DNA of 51,394 nt from assembly GCA_007121025.1 (NCBI GenBank), contig SKMO01000131.1:1-51394 (forward strand), read 5' to 3'. The position numbers and the translations under genes were made by a program. Positions within the stretch are counted from its first letter, which is position 1; every line of letters begins with the position of its first letter. Positions 43,673 to 51,394 of this stretch are shown here, piece after piece. Under the pieces are notes generated by a model that made no database searches, was not told the DNA's origin, and saw nothing but the letters and a program-made list of their open reading frames with translations. This DNA is from Bacillota bacterium (GTDB taxonomy: Bacteria > Bacillota > TC1 > UBA5767).

Positions 43673-44929
43673 TTGGAGCAGACCGGCAGTGCAGCAGACC
43701 GCACTCTTTATCACCTGAAAAACGGCGTCGTGCCGTCATCGACCGATGGCTGGCCTTACGTGGGCCGGCAGGCTGAGCGTCATGAAATGGAACGGCTGCT
43801 TCATCTGACGTCCTCCGGACAGGGCTCCGTCAAATTCATCTCCGGTGACTACGGTTCCGGAAAAACGGTGTTCTCCCGCTCCGTTGAAGCAAACGCCCTC
43901 CAACAGGGGTTTGTGGTCTCCCGGATCCAGCTGAACAAAAGCTGTCTGATCAACAACTGGGAAACGTTCTACGCCCAGCTGATGCACCACCTGATGTTCG
44001 AAGAAGACGGGCAGCTCTGCCGGGACTTCGAACACCTCTTTGATGCCTGGATCCGCCGCCTTCGACAGAACAGCGACAGGACACAGGCCGCCGGTGAACT
44101 GCAGCGGGTCATCGACCGGATGCATGGCTTTCACCATGGGTTTGCCAGAGCGTTTCTGACCTATATCCAGGCCCGGATCCGCAACGACCGGGAGCTGGCT
44201 TACAACGCTGCCTCCTGGATCAAGGGGGAACAGAACATCCCTGCATCCCTTAAGGCCACATTCGGAGTCAAAGGATCAGTCGGCCGGAACAGTTCCATGG
44301 ATTTTCTCAAAGCCTTTGTCCACCTGCTTCAGCTGCTCTCTTACAGGGGACTTCTCATCGTGGTCGATGAACTGGATCTGATCCGTACGGTCCGTTCGGA
44401 TATCCGCCGAACCTGTTATGAAAATGTACGATTCCTGTATGATGGCATCGTTCAGGGAGATTTCGGTCCCTGTGCGGGCCTGTTTCTGGCGACGCCCCAT
44501 CTGTTTTCCGATCATGAAAAGGGCATTCCCAGCCATCCCCCACTGGACGGACGACTGGGATACCCCGGTCGGACGGCCGGACCGGAACCGGCTGATCTGC
44601 GCCGGCCGGTCCTTCACTTCTCCGCCCTGGGGGAAGAAGAGCTCAACCGCCTGACCCGGCAGGTAATCCGCCTTTACCAGAAGGCCTATGATTACACGCC
44701 GCGGATCAGTCCTGAAGGCATCCGGAACTGGGCGCTTTTGAGCCTGCATCAGTCCAGTCGGATCAAATTGGGCGTCAACACCCGCTCCTACCTGATCCAT
44801 CTGGTGGGCATTCTGGACACCATGCAGCAGCATCCCGGACGTCACCGGTTCCACAGTGAACTGAAGCTGGTTGAACAGGATGGCGTCTATGGCCTGGTCG
44901 ACGCCAGTTACTCAAAACCGAATGAATAA
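43673..44929 (+). CDS. Orphan BREX-type ATPase (DUF2791 family)
   Basis: P-loop ATPase of the DUF2791/PF10923 family, called BREX ATP-binding (BrxD-like) in annotations. From a TTG at 43673, 8 nt from GGGGGG and downstream of the promoter, it is 418 aa. LKNGVVPSSTDGWPYVGRQAE (about 15-35) and the Walker A GDYGSGKT (58-65) match the family start (GxPP...VGRxxE, then GDYGSGKT); Walker B is IVVDELD (229-235). The C-terminal part has FSALGEEELNRLTRQVIRLY and GVNTRSYLIHLV. No other BREX gene (PglZ, methylase, BrxL, helicase) is within the window. Divergent from the membrane LuxR-type regulator. Earlier ATG starts at 43589 and 43619 lie upstream of or at the predicted transcription start. Confidence 0.8.
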   Translation: MEQTGSAADRTLYHLKNGVVPSSTDGWPYVGRQAERHEMERLLHLTSSGQGSVKFISGDYGSGKTVFSRSVEANALQQGFVVSRIQLNKSCLINNWETFYAQLMHHLMFEEDGQLCRDFEHLFDAWIRRLRQNSDRTQAAGELQRVIDRMHGFHHGFARAFLTYIQARIRNDRELAYNAASWIKGEQNIPASLKATFGVKGSVGRNSSMDFLKAFVHLLQLLSYRGLLIVVDELDLIRTVRSDIRRTCYENVRFLYDGIVQGDFGPCAGLFLATPHLFSDHEKGIPSHPPLDGRLGYPGRTAGPEPADLRRPVLHFSALGEEELNRLTRQVIRLYQKAYDYTPRISPEGIRNWALLSLHQSSRIKLGVNTRSYLIHLVGILDTMQQHPGRHRFHSELKLVEQDGVYGLVDASYSKPNE

Positions 44930-44930
44930 A

Positions 44931-44955
44931 CCCCCGGAATCCGGGGGTTTTCTTC
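44931..44955 (+). terminator. Intrinsic terminator between the DUF2791 gene and ileS
   Basis: CCCCCGG-AAT-CCGGGGG then TTTTCTTC, directly after the stop. The A run on its other side lets it serve ileS weakly too. Confidence 0.88.
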
Positions 44956-44970
44956 GTTCGATGACGCTGA

Positions 44971-47751
44971 CTACAGGCGGTTGACCACCTGCGTGCAGCG
45001 GGGGCAAAGCGTTGGATGGTTCTCATCGGTCCCCAATGCTTCACTGTAGATCCAGCAACGTTCACACTTTTCACCACCGGCTTTTTCCACCAGGATCGTC
45101 ACCCCGTCCAGATCAACGGCAGCCACTGCCTCACTGTCCGCCTCTTCCAACGGCCGGACAGCCGTCTGGGAAACGATCAGCCAGGTGGCCAGATCCGCGC
45201 CCTCATTGCGCAGGAACTCACTCCATTCACCGGCGGCGTAAAAGACCACACGCGCTTCCAGAGCGTTGCCGATCAGTTTGCGGTTCCGGGCTGCTTCCAG
45301 AACCCGGTTGGCTTCCTCTTTCACGGCCAGCAGCTTTTCGAATTTTCTCTCCAGATCGCTGTCTTCAAAGGCCGGGTTCAGTTTGGGCCACTCGCACAGC
45401 TGCACGCTCTCCGGGTCTGCATCGGTTTTCGGAATAAATTTCCAGATTTCTTCACTGGTAAACGCCAGCAAGGGGGCCAACAGAATGTCCAAATTGTAGA
45501 CAATGTCGTAGAGTACTGTCTGTGCGGCCCGTCGCTCCCGGTCGCCGGGATGAGACGAGTAAACCCGGTCTTTGATGATGTCCATGTAGAGAGCACTCAA
45601 ATCCAGAACGCAGTAATTGTGGATGCTCTGCAGCGCCAGATAAAAGTCGAATTTGTCGAATGCCCGGGTGGTCTTGTCCACCAGCCTGTTCAACCGCATC
45701 AGGGCAAAGCGGTCAACACCCAGCAGGTCTCCGTATGCAACCCGGTGCCGGGCCGGATCGTAATCATTCAGATTGCCCAGTGCAAACCGGACTGTATTGC
45801 GGATTTTCCGGTACGTTTCGGTCATTTGCTTGAAGATCTCGTCAGAGGCCGAAATGTCTTTTTTATAGTCGGCTGAAGCCGCCCACAACCGGATGATGTC
45901 CGCCCCCATTTTTTTGATGACATCCTTGGGATCCACACCGTTGCCCAGAGATTTTGACATTTTCCGCCCTTTACCGTCCACCACATAACCGTGGGTCAAT
46001 ACCGTCCGGTATGGGGCTTCATTGGTCACCGCAATGGCTGTGGACAGCGATGAATTAAACCATCCACGGTGTTGGTCACTGCCTTCCAGGTAGAGGTCCG
46101 CCGGGCGGGTCAGGTCCGGATGGTTGGCACAGACCGCCTCATGGCTGGATCCGGAGTCAAACCAGACATCCATGATGTCCGACTCCTTGCGAAAAGAAGT
46201 CCCGCCACAGGAACAGGTCAATCCTTCAGGAACCAGATCCGCGGCGTCCCGGTCAAACCAGACGTTGGAACCATGTTCACTGAACAGTTCTTCCACATGA
46301 CGGATCACATCCCGCTGCAGGATGGCCTCCCCGCAGTCTTCGCAGTAGAAAATGGGGATGGGAACTCCCCACACCCGCTGCCGGGAAATGCACCAGTCGG
46401 AACGGTCCGCCACCATGTTGTGGATCCGTTCCCGTCCCCATGCAGGAATCCACTGGACCTCATGGTCAATGGCCTCCAGGGCCCGCTCCCTGAACCCCTG
46501 GATCGACGCAAACCACTGCTCGGTGGCCCGGTACATCAGGGGCGCCTTGCAGCGCCAGCAGTGGGCGTACTGGTGTTTAATGAACGTCAGGTGCAGAAGA
46601 ACCCCACGCCGGTCCAGTTCCATGGTCACTTCTTTGTTGGCGTCCTCCGCTTTCATGCCGGCAAACTGTCCGCCTTCCTCAGTGAAAACCCCTTTGCCGT
46701 CCAGCGGGGAAATGATCGGCAGTTCCGGGTAGTTCCGGGCCACCTCATAGTCTTCGATTCCATGTCCCGGTGCGGTGTGAACACAACCCGTCCCGGCTTC
46801 CAGTGTCACGTGATCTCCCAGAATCACCAGGGAATCGCGGTCCATCAGGGGGTTGGTGGTCACCACCCGGTCCAGTTCACTGCCCCTGTATTCCCCCACA
46901 ACCTGTCCGCCAGTCAGGTCGCAGTCTGTTTCCACAGCCTCCCGCAGTTCTTTGGCCAGCAGCAGTCTGTCTTCTCCATACTGAATCAACTGGTATTCAA
47001 ACTCAGGATGCAGAGAGATGGCCACATTGGCCGGAAGGGTCCAGGGAGTGGTCGTCCAGATCACCACAAACGTGTTGTCTTCAGGAAGAATGCCCCGGCC
47101 GTCTTTCACCGGGAACTTCACATAAATGGACGGCGACTTTTTATCCAGATACTCTGTCTCCGCTTCCGCCAGTGCTGTTTCACAGCTTGCACACCAATAC
47201 ACCGGTTTCAGTCCTTTGTAAATATAGCCCTTTTCAGCCATATCACCAAAAACTTTCACCTGGGCCGCTTCGTATTTTTTGTCCAGCGTCAGATAGGGGT
47301 TTTCCCAGTCCCCCCGCACACCAAGACGCTTGAAGGAGTTGCGCTGAACATCGACAAATTTCATGGCGTATTCCGCGCAATAATCCCTGTAACGGACCAC
47401 ACCGACTTCATGGCGGTCAATCTTCCACTTGCTGGCCACCTGCCGGTCAATCGGCAAACCGTGAGTGTCCCACCCCGGGACATAAGGAGCATCAAACCCG
47501 TTCATGGATTTATACTTCACAATGATATCCTTGAGAATTTTATTCAAGGTTGTGCCCAGGTGAATGTCCCCGTTGGCATAGGGCGGACCGTCGTGTAGCA
47601 CATATTTCTGTCGTCCCCTGTTTTTATCCTGCACTTTTCTATAAATGTCTACCTCTTCCCACCAGCTCTGAATCTCCGGTTCCCGCTGAGGCAAATTGCC
47701 CCGCATCGGAAACTCCGTTTTGGGCAGGTTCATCGTCTTATCGTATTCCAT
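44971..47751 (-). CDS. ileS: Isoleucyl-tRNA synthetase
   Basis: 926 aa, full length. Class I signatures are HLGTTLNK (HIGH region, about 64-71) and KMSKSLGNG (KMSKS). The editing domain has [10 protein letters not shown] (about 228) and [14 protein letters not shown]-terminal zinc finger is present (CERCW about 893, CPRC about 917). GGAG precedes the ATG at 47751. It is controlled by a T-box leader and follows divIVA, as in most Firmicutes; the amino-acid identity is set both by the protein and by the specifier codon. Confidence 0.97.
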   Translation of the reverse strand: MEYDKTMNLPKTEFPMRGNLPQREPEIQSWWEEVDIYRKVQDKNRGRQKYVLHDGPPYANGDIHLGTTLNKILKDIIVKYKSMNGFDAPYVPGWDTHGLPIDRQVASKWKIDRHEVGVVRYRDYCAEYAMKFVDVQRNSFKRLGVRGDWENPYLTLDKKYEAAQVKVFGDMAEKGYIYKGLKPVYWCASCETALAEAETEYLDKKSPSIYVKFPVKDGRGILPEDNTFVVIWTTTPWTLPANVAISLHPEFEYQLIQYGEDRLLLAKELREAVETDCDLTGGQVVGEYRGSELDRVVTTNPLMDRDSLVILGDHVTLEAGTGCVHTAPGHGIEDYEVARNYPELPIISPLDGKGVFTEEGGQFAGMKAEDANKEVTMELDRRGVLLHLTFIKHQYAHCWRCKAPLMYRATEQWFASIQGFRERALEAIDHEVQWIPAWGRERIHNMVADRSDWCISRQRVWGVPIPIFYCEDCGEAILQRDVIRHVEELFSEHGSNVWFDRDAADLVPEGLTCSCGGTSFRKESDIMDVWFDSGSSHEAVCANHPDLTRPADLYLEGSDQHRGWFNSSLSTAIAVTNEAPYRTVLTHGYVVDGKGRKMSKSLGNGVDPKDVIKKMGADIIRLWAASADYKKDISASDEIFKQMTETYRKIRNTVRFALGNLNDYDPARHRVAYGDLLGVDRFALMRLNRLVDKTTRAFDKFDFYLALQSIHNYCVLDLSALYMDIIKDRVYSSHPGDRERRAAQTVLYDIVYNLDILLAPLLAFTSEEIWKFIPKTDADPESVQLCEWPKLNPAFEDSDLERKFEKLLAVKEEANRVLEAARNRKLIGNALEARVVFYAAGEWSEFLRNEGADLATWLIVSQTAVRPLEEADSEAVAAVDLDGVTILVEKAGGEKCERCWIYSEALGTDENHPTLCPRCTQVVNRL

Positions 47752-47793
47752 GGTCTGACTCCTTTCAGTATTGTATATCTGATTTCAACTCAT

Positions 47794-47819
47794 AAAAAAA
47801 CTCGCCCTTCAAGGACGAG
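47794..47819 (-). terminator. T-box terminator of ileS
   Basis: CTCGTCC-TTGAA-GGGCGAG followed by TTTTTTT on the minus strand; competes with the antiterminator formed with the T-box sequence. Confidence 0.88.
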
Positions 47820-48015
47820 ACTGAAATGCCCGCTATACCACCTTAGATCGTGTATGCATCGCGATAACGGTACGACCGGGGTTTCCTACTGTGCGTTCAG
47901 AACCCGACTCCGAAGTGATTTCCGCTTCAATGTCTGTTTCCGGCTTCCACCATCCCGGATTCGCTGTACAGAGGGAATGAAGTTTCCTCTTCATCATCGT
48001 CTTTTCTCTATATCG
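47820..48015 (-). ncRNA. T-box leader, isoleucine-specific
   Basis: Reads uncharged tRNA-Ile to control ileS. On the minus strand the stem I signature GGATGGTGGAAGCCGG is at 47940-47955. The likely specifier ATC (isoleucine), followed by the usual purine, is at 47917-47919 in GGAAATCACTTC. The T-box sequence AAGGTGGTATAGCGGG is at 47829-47844, a variant of the AGGGUGGNACCGCG consensus. The terminator follows. Order and spacing are complete. Confidence 0.88.
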
Positions 48016-48021
48016 GATAGA

Positions 48022-48049
48022 ATTATACCACAACCATCAGTGTTGTCAA
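48022..48049 (-). promoter_or_regulatory. Consensus sigma-A promoter of the ileS T-box leader
   Basis: TTGACA, 16 bp, TATAAT with TGG in front of the -10. Both hexamers are perfect; the best promoter in the window. Confidence 0.88.
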
Positions 48050-48181
48050 CACACGAGACTGTTCCGGCCCGGCCCCACAATAATGACCTGTGCGGCACCG
48101 GGCTCCGCCGGCAAGAACATCTCCGAAAGGCACACCGGTGCCCTCTGCGCCCAAGGGAAGCAGCACACAGCGGACAGCTCC

Positions 48182-48640
48182 CTACTCTTCTTCTGTTTCC
48201 TCTTCGTTGATCATGTCAAGCAGCATATTCAAATCAGCTTTGATCTTGGCCCGGTAGTTCGTGTATTTGCGGTGAAGGCTGTGGTACCGGTCCTGCATCT
48301 CGTCAATTTTCTTTTGACCTTCTGTCAGGATCTGCTCCACCTTGATCTCGTTTTCCTTGATCAGCATTTCACTTTCCTACACAGCGTTTTCCCGGATTTC
48401 CCCGGCAGACTGCTGAGCCAGAATAAACGTGTTTTTCAGGTCTTCTTCCATGTTGCGGTAATTGTCGATGCGCTGGGCCTGTTCCTGCAGGTCGCTCTTC
48501 AGATCATCGATTTCCCGCCAGAGGCCCTGCACTGCAACGGCCATTTCATCCAGGTACTGGTCCACTTCTTCTTTGCTGTACCCGAACGCTGCCTTGTGGA
48601 AGGTGACGTTCTGTACATCCTGCGGCTTGATCAAATTCAT
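48182..48640 (-). pseudogene. divIVA: divIVA interrupted by an in-frame amber codon
   Basis: DivIVA is a coiled-coil membrane-curvature protein organising division sites and poles. The ATG at 48640 (AGGAGGGG upstream) starts MNLIKPQDVQNVTFHKAAFGYSKEEVDQYLDEM, the family N-terminus. The frame reaches a TAG at 48377-48379 after 87 codons. The same frame then continues GAA-AGT-GAA-ATG and 61 codons of matching coiled-coil to 48182 (KIDEMQDRYHSLHRKYTNYRAKIKADLNMLLDM). The expected residue at the stop is probably Lys (AAG to TAG, one change). TAGGAAAG also makes a ribosome-site-like sequence just before the ATG at 48365-48367, so the second half could be translated by reinitiation. TAG ends normal genes here, so recoding is unlikely. 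Mutation, assembly error or a working split gene are all possible. Confidence 0.82.
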
Positions 48641-48656
48641 TTCGCCCCTCCTGAGG

Positions 48657-49430
48657 TTAAAGATATTTTCTGATTGCAATACGGTGTTTGCCCTTCTTGC
48701 TCATTCCAATCATCCGGAGGACCCTGAACCGCCCAAAACCACGACAGGACACCAGGTCTCCTTCCGTTACCGACACATCGGGCCGACGCTCGACTTTCCA
48801 GTTCAGCTGAACCCGGTCATTGCGGATCAGTTTTTCCGCTTCGTTGCGGCTCAGCGAACAACCTCTCGACAGGAGAGTGTCCAAACGGAGACTGCTCACC
48901 GTGATGGTCAGGTCCTCTGTCGGTCCGTCGCCTTCCGGTACGGACTCTGCAGCCACCACCTTCAGGCGGATCCGGCCTGCCTGACGCAGTTCGTTCTGCA
49001 GAAAGGTTTCCAGGGCTTGTTCCACCACCACAGTGGCCCCCCGGCCCTCCAACACAATGTCCCCGATGCGTTCCCGGTCAAGACCCAGACCCAGAATGGC
49101 ACCCAGGACGTCTCTGTGTGAAAACGTGCCGTCAGACACCGGTTCAAGACGCAGAAACGCAAGCTCAAAATCAGGTTTTTCTGTCGCATAGTCTGGCATG
49201 GTGATCAGACGCTTTCGTTCGGCTTCCGGATAACCCCCGTCTGCAATCCATCGGACGTCCCGCATTCCCCGGAGAACCCCTTCTGCCAGAAGGAGGATTC
49301 TGGGGGAGCAAAATCCTGACAGGCAAACGTCCTTGACACGAGCAGAACGATCCGCCAGATCGAGGATCCTGGCGACCTGCAACCGTTCATCCGGGTCCGT
49401 CAGGTGAGACAGTCTTCGGTCTGCAGGCAT
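48657..49430 (-). CDS. ylmH: YlmH-family S4 RNA-binding protein
   Basis: 257 aa. The C-terminal S4 domain (about 180-240) reads SSLRLDTLLSRGCSLSRNEAEKLIRNDRVQLNWK. The N-terminal part includes FSHRDVLGAILGLGLDRERIGDIVLEGRGATVVVEQ (about 104-139), the YlmH signature. YlmH rescues stalled ribosomes or nascent-chain-tRNA complexes in Bacillus, so it is functionally related to rqcH elsewhere in this window. Conserved position between yggT and divIVA. Confidence 0.93.
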   Translation of the reverse strand: MPADRRLSHLTDPDERLQVARILDLADRSARVKDVCLSGFCSPRILLLAEGVLRGMRDVRWIADGGYPEAERKRLITMPDYATEKPDFELAFLRLEPVSDGTFSHRDVLGAILGLGLDRERIGDIVLEGRGATVVVEQALETFLQNELRQAGRIRLKVVAAESVPEGDGPTEDLTITVSSLRLDTLLSRGCSLSRNEAEKLIRNDRVQLNWKVERRPDVSVTEGDLVSCRGFGRFRVLRMIGMSKKGKHRIAIRKYL

Positions 49431-49431
49431 C

Positions 49432-49686
49432 TCAGAGAATCCCCATGATCACACTTTCCAGCACCCGGAGCAGAAAAAACGTCACCAGAGGAGCAATGTC
49501 AATCATGCCTCCGCTCTGGGGAAGCACCCGGCGCACCGGCGCAATAAACACTTCTGTCATTTCCATCAGCATGTGGTACATACGGTTTTGCCGCATGGCC
49601 GGAATCCAGCTGAGAATGGCCCGGATGATGATCAGCCAGCTCAGGACCCGAAATCCGAACCCGATAAACTCTTTAACCAGTTCCAT
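49432..49686 (-). CDS. yggT: YggT-family membrane protein
   Basis: 84 aa with two hydrophobic segments and the family phrase ILSWIPAMRQNRMYHMLMEMTEVFIAPVRRVLPQSGGMIDIAPLVTFFLLRVLE (YlmG/YggT consensus: P(I/V)RR.(I/L)P..G..D.(S/A)P). Part of the division cluster; relatives are linked to septum and osmotic functions. It follows proC by 9 nt. Confidence 0.93.
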   Translation of the reverse strand: MELVKEFIGFGFRVLSWLIIIRAILSWIPAMRQNRMYHMLMEMTEVFIAPVRRVLPQSGGMIDIAPLVTFFLLRVLESVIMGIL

Positions 49687-49695
49687 AAAACACCC

Positions 49696-50484
49696 CTAAC
49701 TTCCAAGCTCTTTGGATCGTTTTGCTGCTGCTCCCACTGCCTTGTACACGGCGTTGGCAAACCCGTTTTCCTCCAGAGCCTCCAGGGCCCGGATGGTGGT
49801 TCCCCCCGGAGAGGTGACCATGTTCTTCAGTTCGCCGGGATGACTGCCTGTCTCCCGGACCATCAGGGCGCTGCCCACCACGGTGTCTACCGCCAGTTCC
49901 CTGGCCAGAGACCGGGGAAGACCTTCGTTAACCCCGGCATTTTCCAGCGCTTCGATAAAATGATAGACGTAGGCCGGGCCACTTCCTGAAACCCCGGTGA
50001 CCCCGTCAAAATAACGTTCTTCCACCCAGTGAACCGTTCCGATGGACTGAAAAATGGTTTCGCCCCGCTCTTTTTCTTGCACCGTCAGCTGATCGCCCCA
50101 CAGACAGGACACACCCTGGCCGATCAGCCCGGGCGTGTTGGGCATCACCCGGATCAGCTGGCACTGGGGGATCCACTGCCGAATCTGCCCAAGACTTAAG
50201 CCCGCCGCGATGGACATGACCAATTGCCCGGCCGGCAGGTCGGCCCCAACTTCCCCCAGAAGTTCCGGGAGCACCTGAGGCTTGACGGCCAAAATCAGGT
50301 CCACCTCCGGACGGAACAGTTCCTGGGGGCCGGACAGCGCCCGGACCCCAAAGCGCTGGGCCAACTCTGTCAACCGTTTCCGGTCAATGTCATACACCAA
50401 AATGGCCTCATCCGGGTTGTCTTTTCGAAGGCCGGCAATGATGGCTTCCGCCATCTTTCCGCCCCCAAGGAAACCGATGCTCAT
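49696..50484 (-). CDS. proC: Pyrroline-5-carboxylate reductase
   Basis: Last step of proline synthesis. 262 aa. The NAD(P)-binding start is IGFLGGGKMAEAIIAGL (about 3-19), then ILAVKPQVLPELL (about 69) and the C-terminal GVTGVSGSGPAYVYHFIEAL with TVVGSALMV and HPGELKNMVTSPGGTTIRALEALE. Insertion of proC between sepF and yggT is known in some Clostridia. Confidence 0.94.
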   Translation of the reverse strand: MSIGFLGGGKMAEAIIAGLRKDNPDEAILVYDIDRKRLTELAQRFGVRALSGPQELFRPEVDLILAVKPQVLPELLGEVGADLPAGQLVMSIAAGLSLGQIRQWIPQCQLIRVMPNTPGLIGQGVSCLWGDQLTVQEKERGETIFQSIGTVHWVEERYFDGVTGVSGSGPAYVYHFIEALENAGVNEGLPRSLARELAVDTVVGSALMVRETGSHPGELKNMVTSPGGTTIRALEALEENGFANAVYKAVGAAAKRSKELGS

Positions 50485-50493
50485 GAAACCCTC

Positions 50494-51054
50494 CTATCTG
50501 TCCAGCATGTAGTCCGGACTGTCTCCGTCGGCTTCCCCCTTGGGACGCTTCTCAAAGCTCTCCGATGTTTTTTCCCGCTTCTTTTTCATGTTGTCCACTT
50601 CCAGTGTGTCCGGAGCAAACAGGATGATGCCGGAACTGATTTTGTGGACGGTGCCGCCCAGGGCGTAAATATTGCCAGACAGAAAATCAATGATTTTCCG
50701 GGCGTCTTCATACTCCACCTCTTCAAGATTGACAATCACACCTTTTTTCTCCCGGAGCAGATCGGCAATCTCCCGGACCTGATCGAAATTTGCCGGTTCC
50801 ACGATGAACATTTTCATCATGGCGATTTTCTTTCTGGAGCCATCCTGGAAAAACGCCTGAGACGGGTTGTCGTAAGGTTCCGCACCCTTTTTGCGTTCCG
50901 GGGCGTCCGGTTGGGATTTTCGCTTGCTGCTTTTGGGCTCCACCACTTTCACGTCGCCGTAAATGCTGTCTTCCATTTCATCACGCTCCAGATCATCATC
51001 TTCAACAACTTCCATCCCAATGGCTTCCATTGCTTTACCAAACAGTTTAGACAT
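50494..51054 (-). CDS. sepF: Cell division protein SepF
   Basis: Z-ring membrane anchor that binds FtsZ. 186 aa. An N-terminal amphipathic helix (MSKLFGKAMEAIGM) is followed by an acidic and basic linker (about 15-85) and the SepF core (about 90-160: VEPANFDQVREIADLLREKKGVIVNLEEVEYEDARKIIDFLSGNIYALGGTVHKISSGIILFAP). AGGAGGAG precedes the ATG. Confidence 0.95.
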   Translation of the reverse strand: MSKLFGKAMEAIGMEVVEDDDLERDEMEDSIYGDVKVVEPKSSKRKSQPDAPERKKGAEPYDNPSQAFFQDGSRKKIAMMKMFIVEPANFDQVREIADLLREKKGVIVNLEEVEYEDARKIIDFLSGNIYALGGTVHKISSGIILFAPDTLEVDNMKKKREKTSESFEKRPKGEADGDSPDYMLDR

Positions 51055-51065
51055 CGTTTCTCCTC

Positions 51066-51394
51066 CTATTGGTTGTAATCTCTCGCTCCGAAAATGGCGG
51101 TTCCCACCCGGACATGGGTGGCTCCCTCTTCCACAGCAATTTCATAATCATTGGTCATTCCCATGGACAGGACATCCAGGCCATAGCCCTGGTTCACCAG
51201 AGACTCCTGCAGTTCCCGCAGCGCCCGGAAGACCGGACGGGTCTGCTCTGGATCCTCCATGCAGGGCGCCATGGTCATGAGTCCCTGAAACCGGATGCCC
51301 GGGAGATCCTTCACTTTTTCAAGAAACGGCTGCACGTCGTCAGGGGCAAGTCCATGTTTCGTCTCTTCCCCGGAAACATTCACCTCCACCAGCG
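51066..51394 (-). CDS. yggS: YggS/PLPBP pyridoxal-phosphate homeostasis protein, C-terminal part (cut by window edge)
   Basis: The visible ~109 codons carry the alanine-racemase-like barrel end: [51 protein letters not shown]. The PLP-lysine region lies beyond the right edge. Its position upstream of sepF is conserved (ylmE in Bacillus). Confidence 0.94.
   Translation of the reverse strand, partial: LVEVNVSGEETKHGLAPDDVQPFLEKVKDLPGIRFQGLMTMAPCMEDPEQTRPVFRALRELQESLVNQGYGLDVLSMGMTNDYEIAVEEGATHVRVGTAIFGARDYNQ

Noticed and set aside
43673-44929. Complete BREX defence island
   Set aside because: Only the ATPase is present; its neighbours are a regulator and ileS.
48377-48379. Amber codon in divIVA read as pyrrolysine
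   Set aside because: TAG ends coaBC, dapF, pyrK and pyrE, DivIVA has no known need for pyrrolysine, and no PYLIS or pyl genes are visible. Kept only as a test in the findings.

Overview
The window looks like chromosomal DNA from an anaerobic Firmicute, probably class Clostridia, of moderate-to-high GC. The evidence is the gene order (ylmE/yggS-sepF-proC-yggT-ylmH-divIVA-ileS; yicC-remA-gmk-rpoZ-coaBC-metK), LL-diaminopimelate aminotransferase, class IB PyrD with PyrK, RqcH, a T-box leader, an M-box leader and sigma-A promoters that often carry an extended -10 (TGn). I cannot name the genus. Most genes are on the minus strand. I saw no tRNA, rRNA, insertion sequence or CRISPR array.

Layout, left to right. 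1-5.8 kb: minus-strand housekeeping genes metK (cut by the edge), coaBC, rpoZ, gmk, remA and yicC, then a dapF-dapL lysine/peptidoglycan pair. 5.9-7.7 kb: rqcH on the plus strand. 8.0-13.4 kb: yyaL and a set of small, poorly characterised genes headed by a methyltransferase, with a decayed stretch at 10.7-11.2 kb. 13.7-15.1 kb: a secreted D-Ala-D-Ala carboxypeptidase. 15.2-17.4 kb: a CDF metal transporter behind a wrecked mgtE, itself preceded by an apparently intact M-box Mg2+ riboswitch and its terminator. 17.5-23.1 kb: a probable operon of an iron alcohol dehydrogenase, a long FtsA-like ATPase, a receiver-HDOD protein and a CPA1 antiporter. 23.8-25.3 kb: an NCS2 nucleobase permease.

25.4-33.8 kb: a tightly packed operon lspA-rluD-hslO-(RACo-like ASKHA ferredoxin)-pyrC-pyrK-pyrD-pyrF-pyrE, with one visible promoter and one terminator. 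33.9-44.96 kb: an accessory block that separates lspA from ileS, which are close neighbours in many Firmicutes. It holds a four-helix cytochrome b with a predicted two-haem histidine pattern, a cytochrome b5-like lipoprotein, a secreted leucine-rich-repeat protein, a very large secreted beta-helix protein, a membrane-anchored LuxR-type regulator and an orphan BREX-type (DUF2791) ATPase. 44.97-51.4 kb: the division cluster ileS (behind an Ile T-box), divIVA (split by an in-frame amber codon), ylmH, yggT, proC, sepF and yggS (cut by the edge).

The points most worth checking are the intact M-box over a dead mgtE that may now drive a CDF transporter, the small two-haem cytochrome b/cytochrome b5 pair, the amber-split divIVA, and the orphan DUF2791 ATPase beside a membrane-bound regulator. 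All family names come from reading protein sequence by eye; no database search was run.
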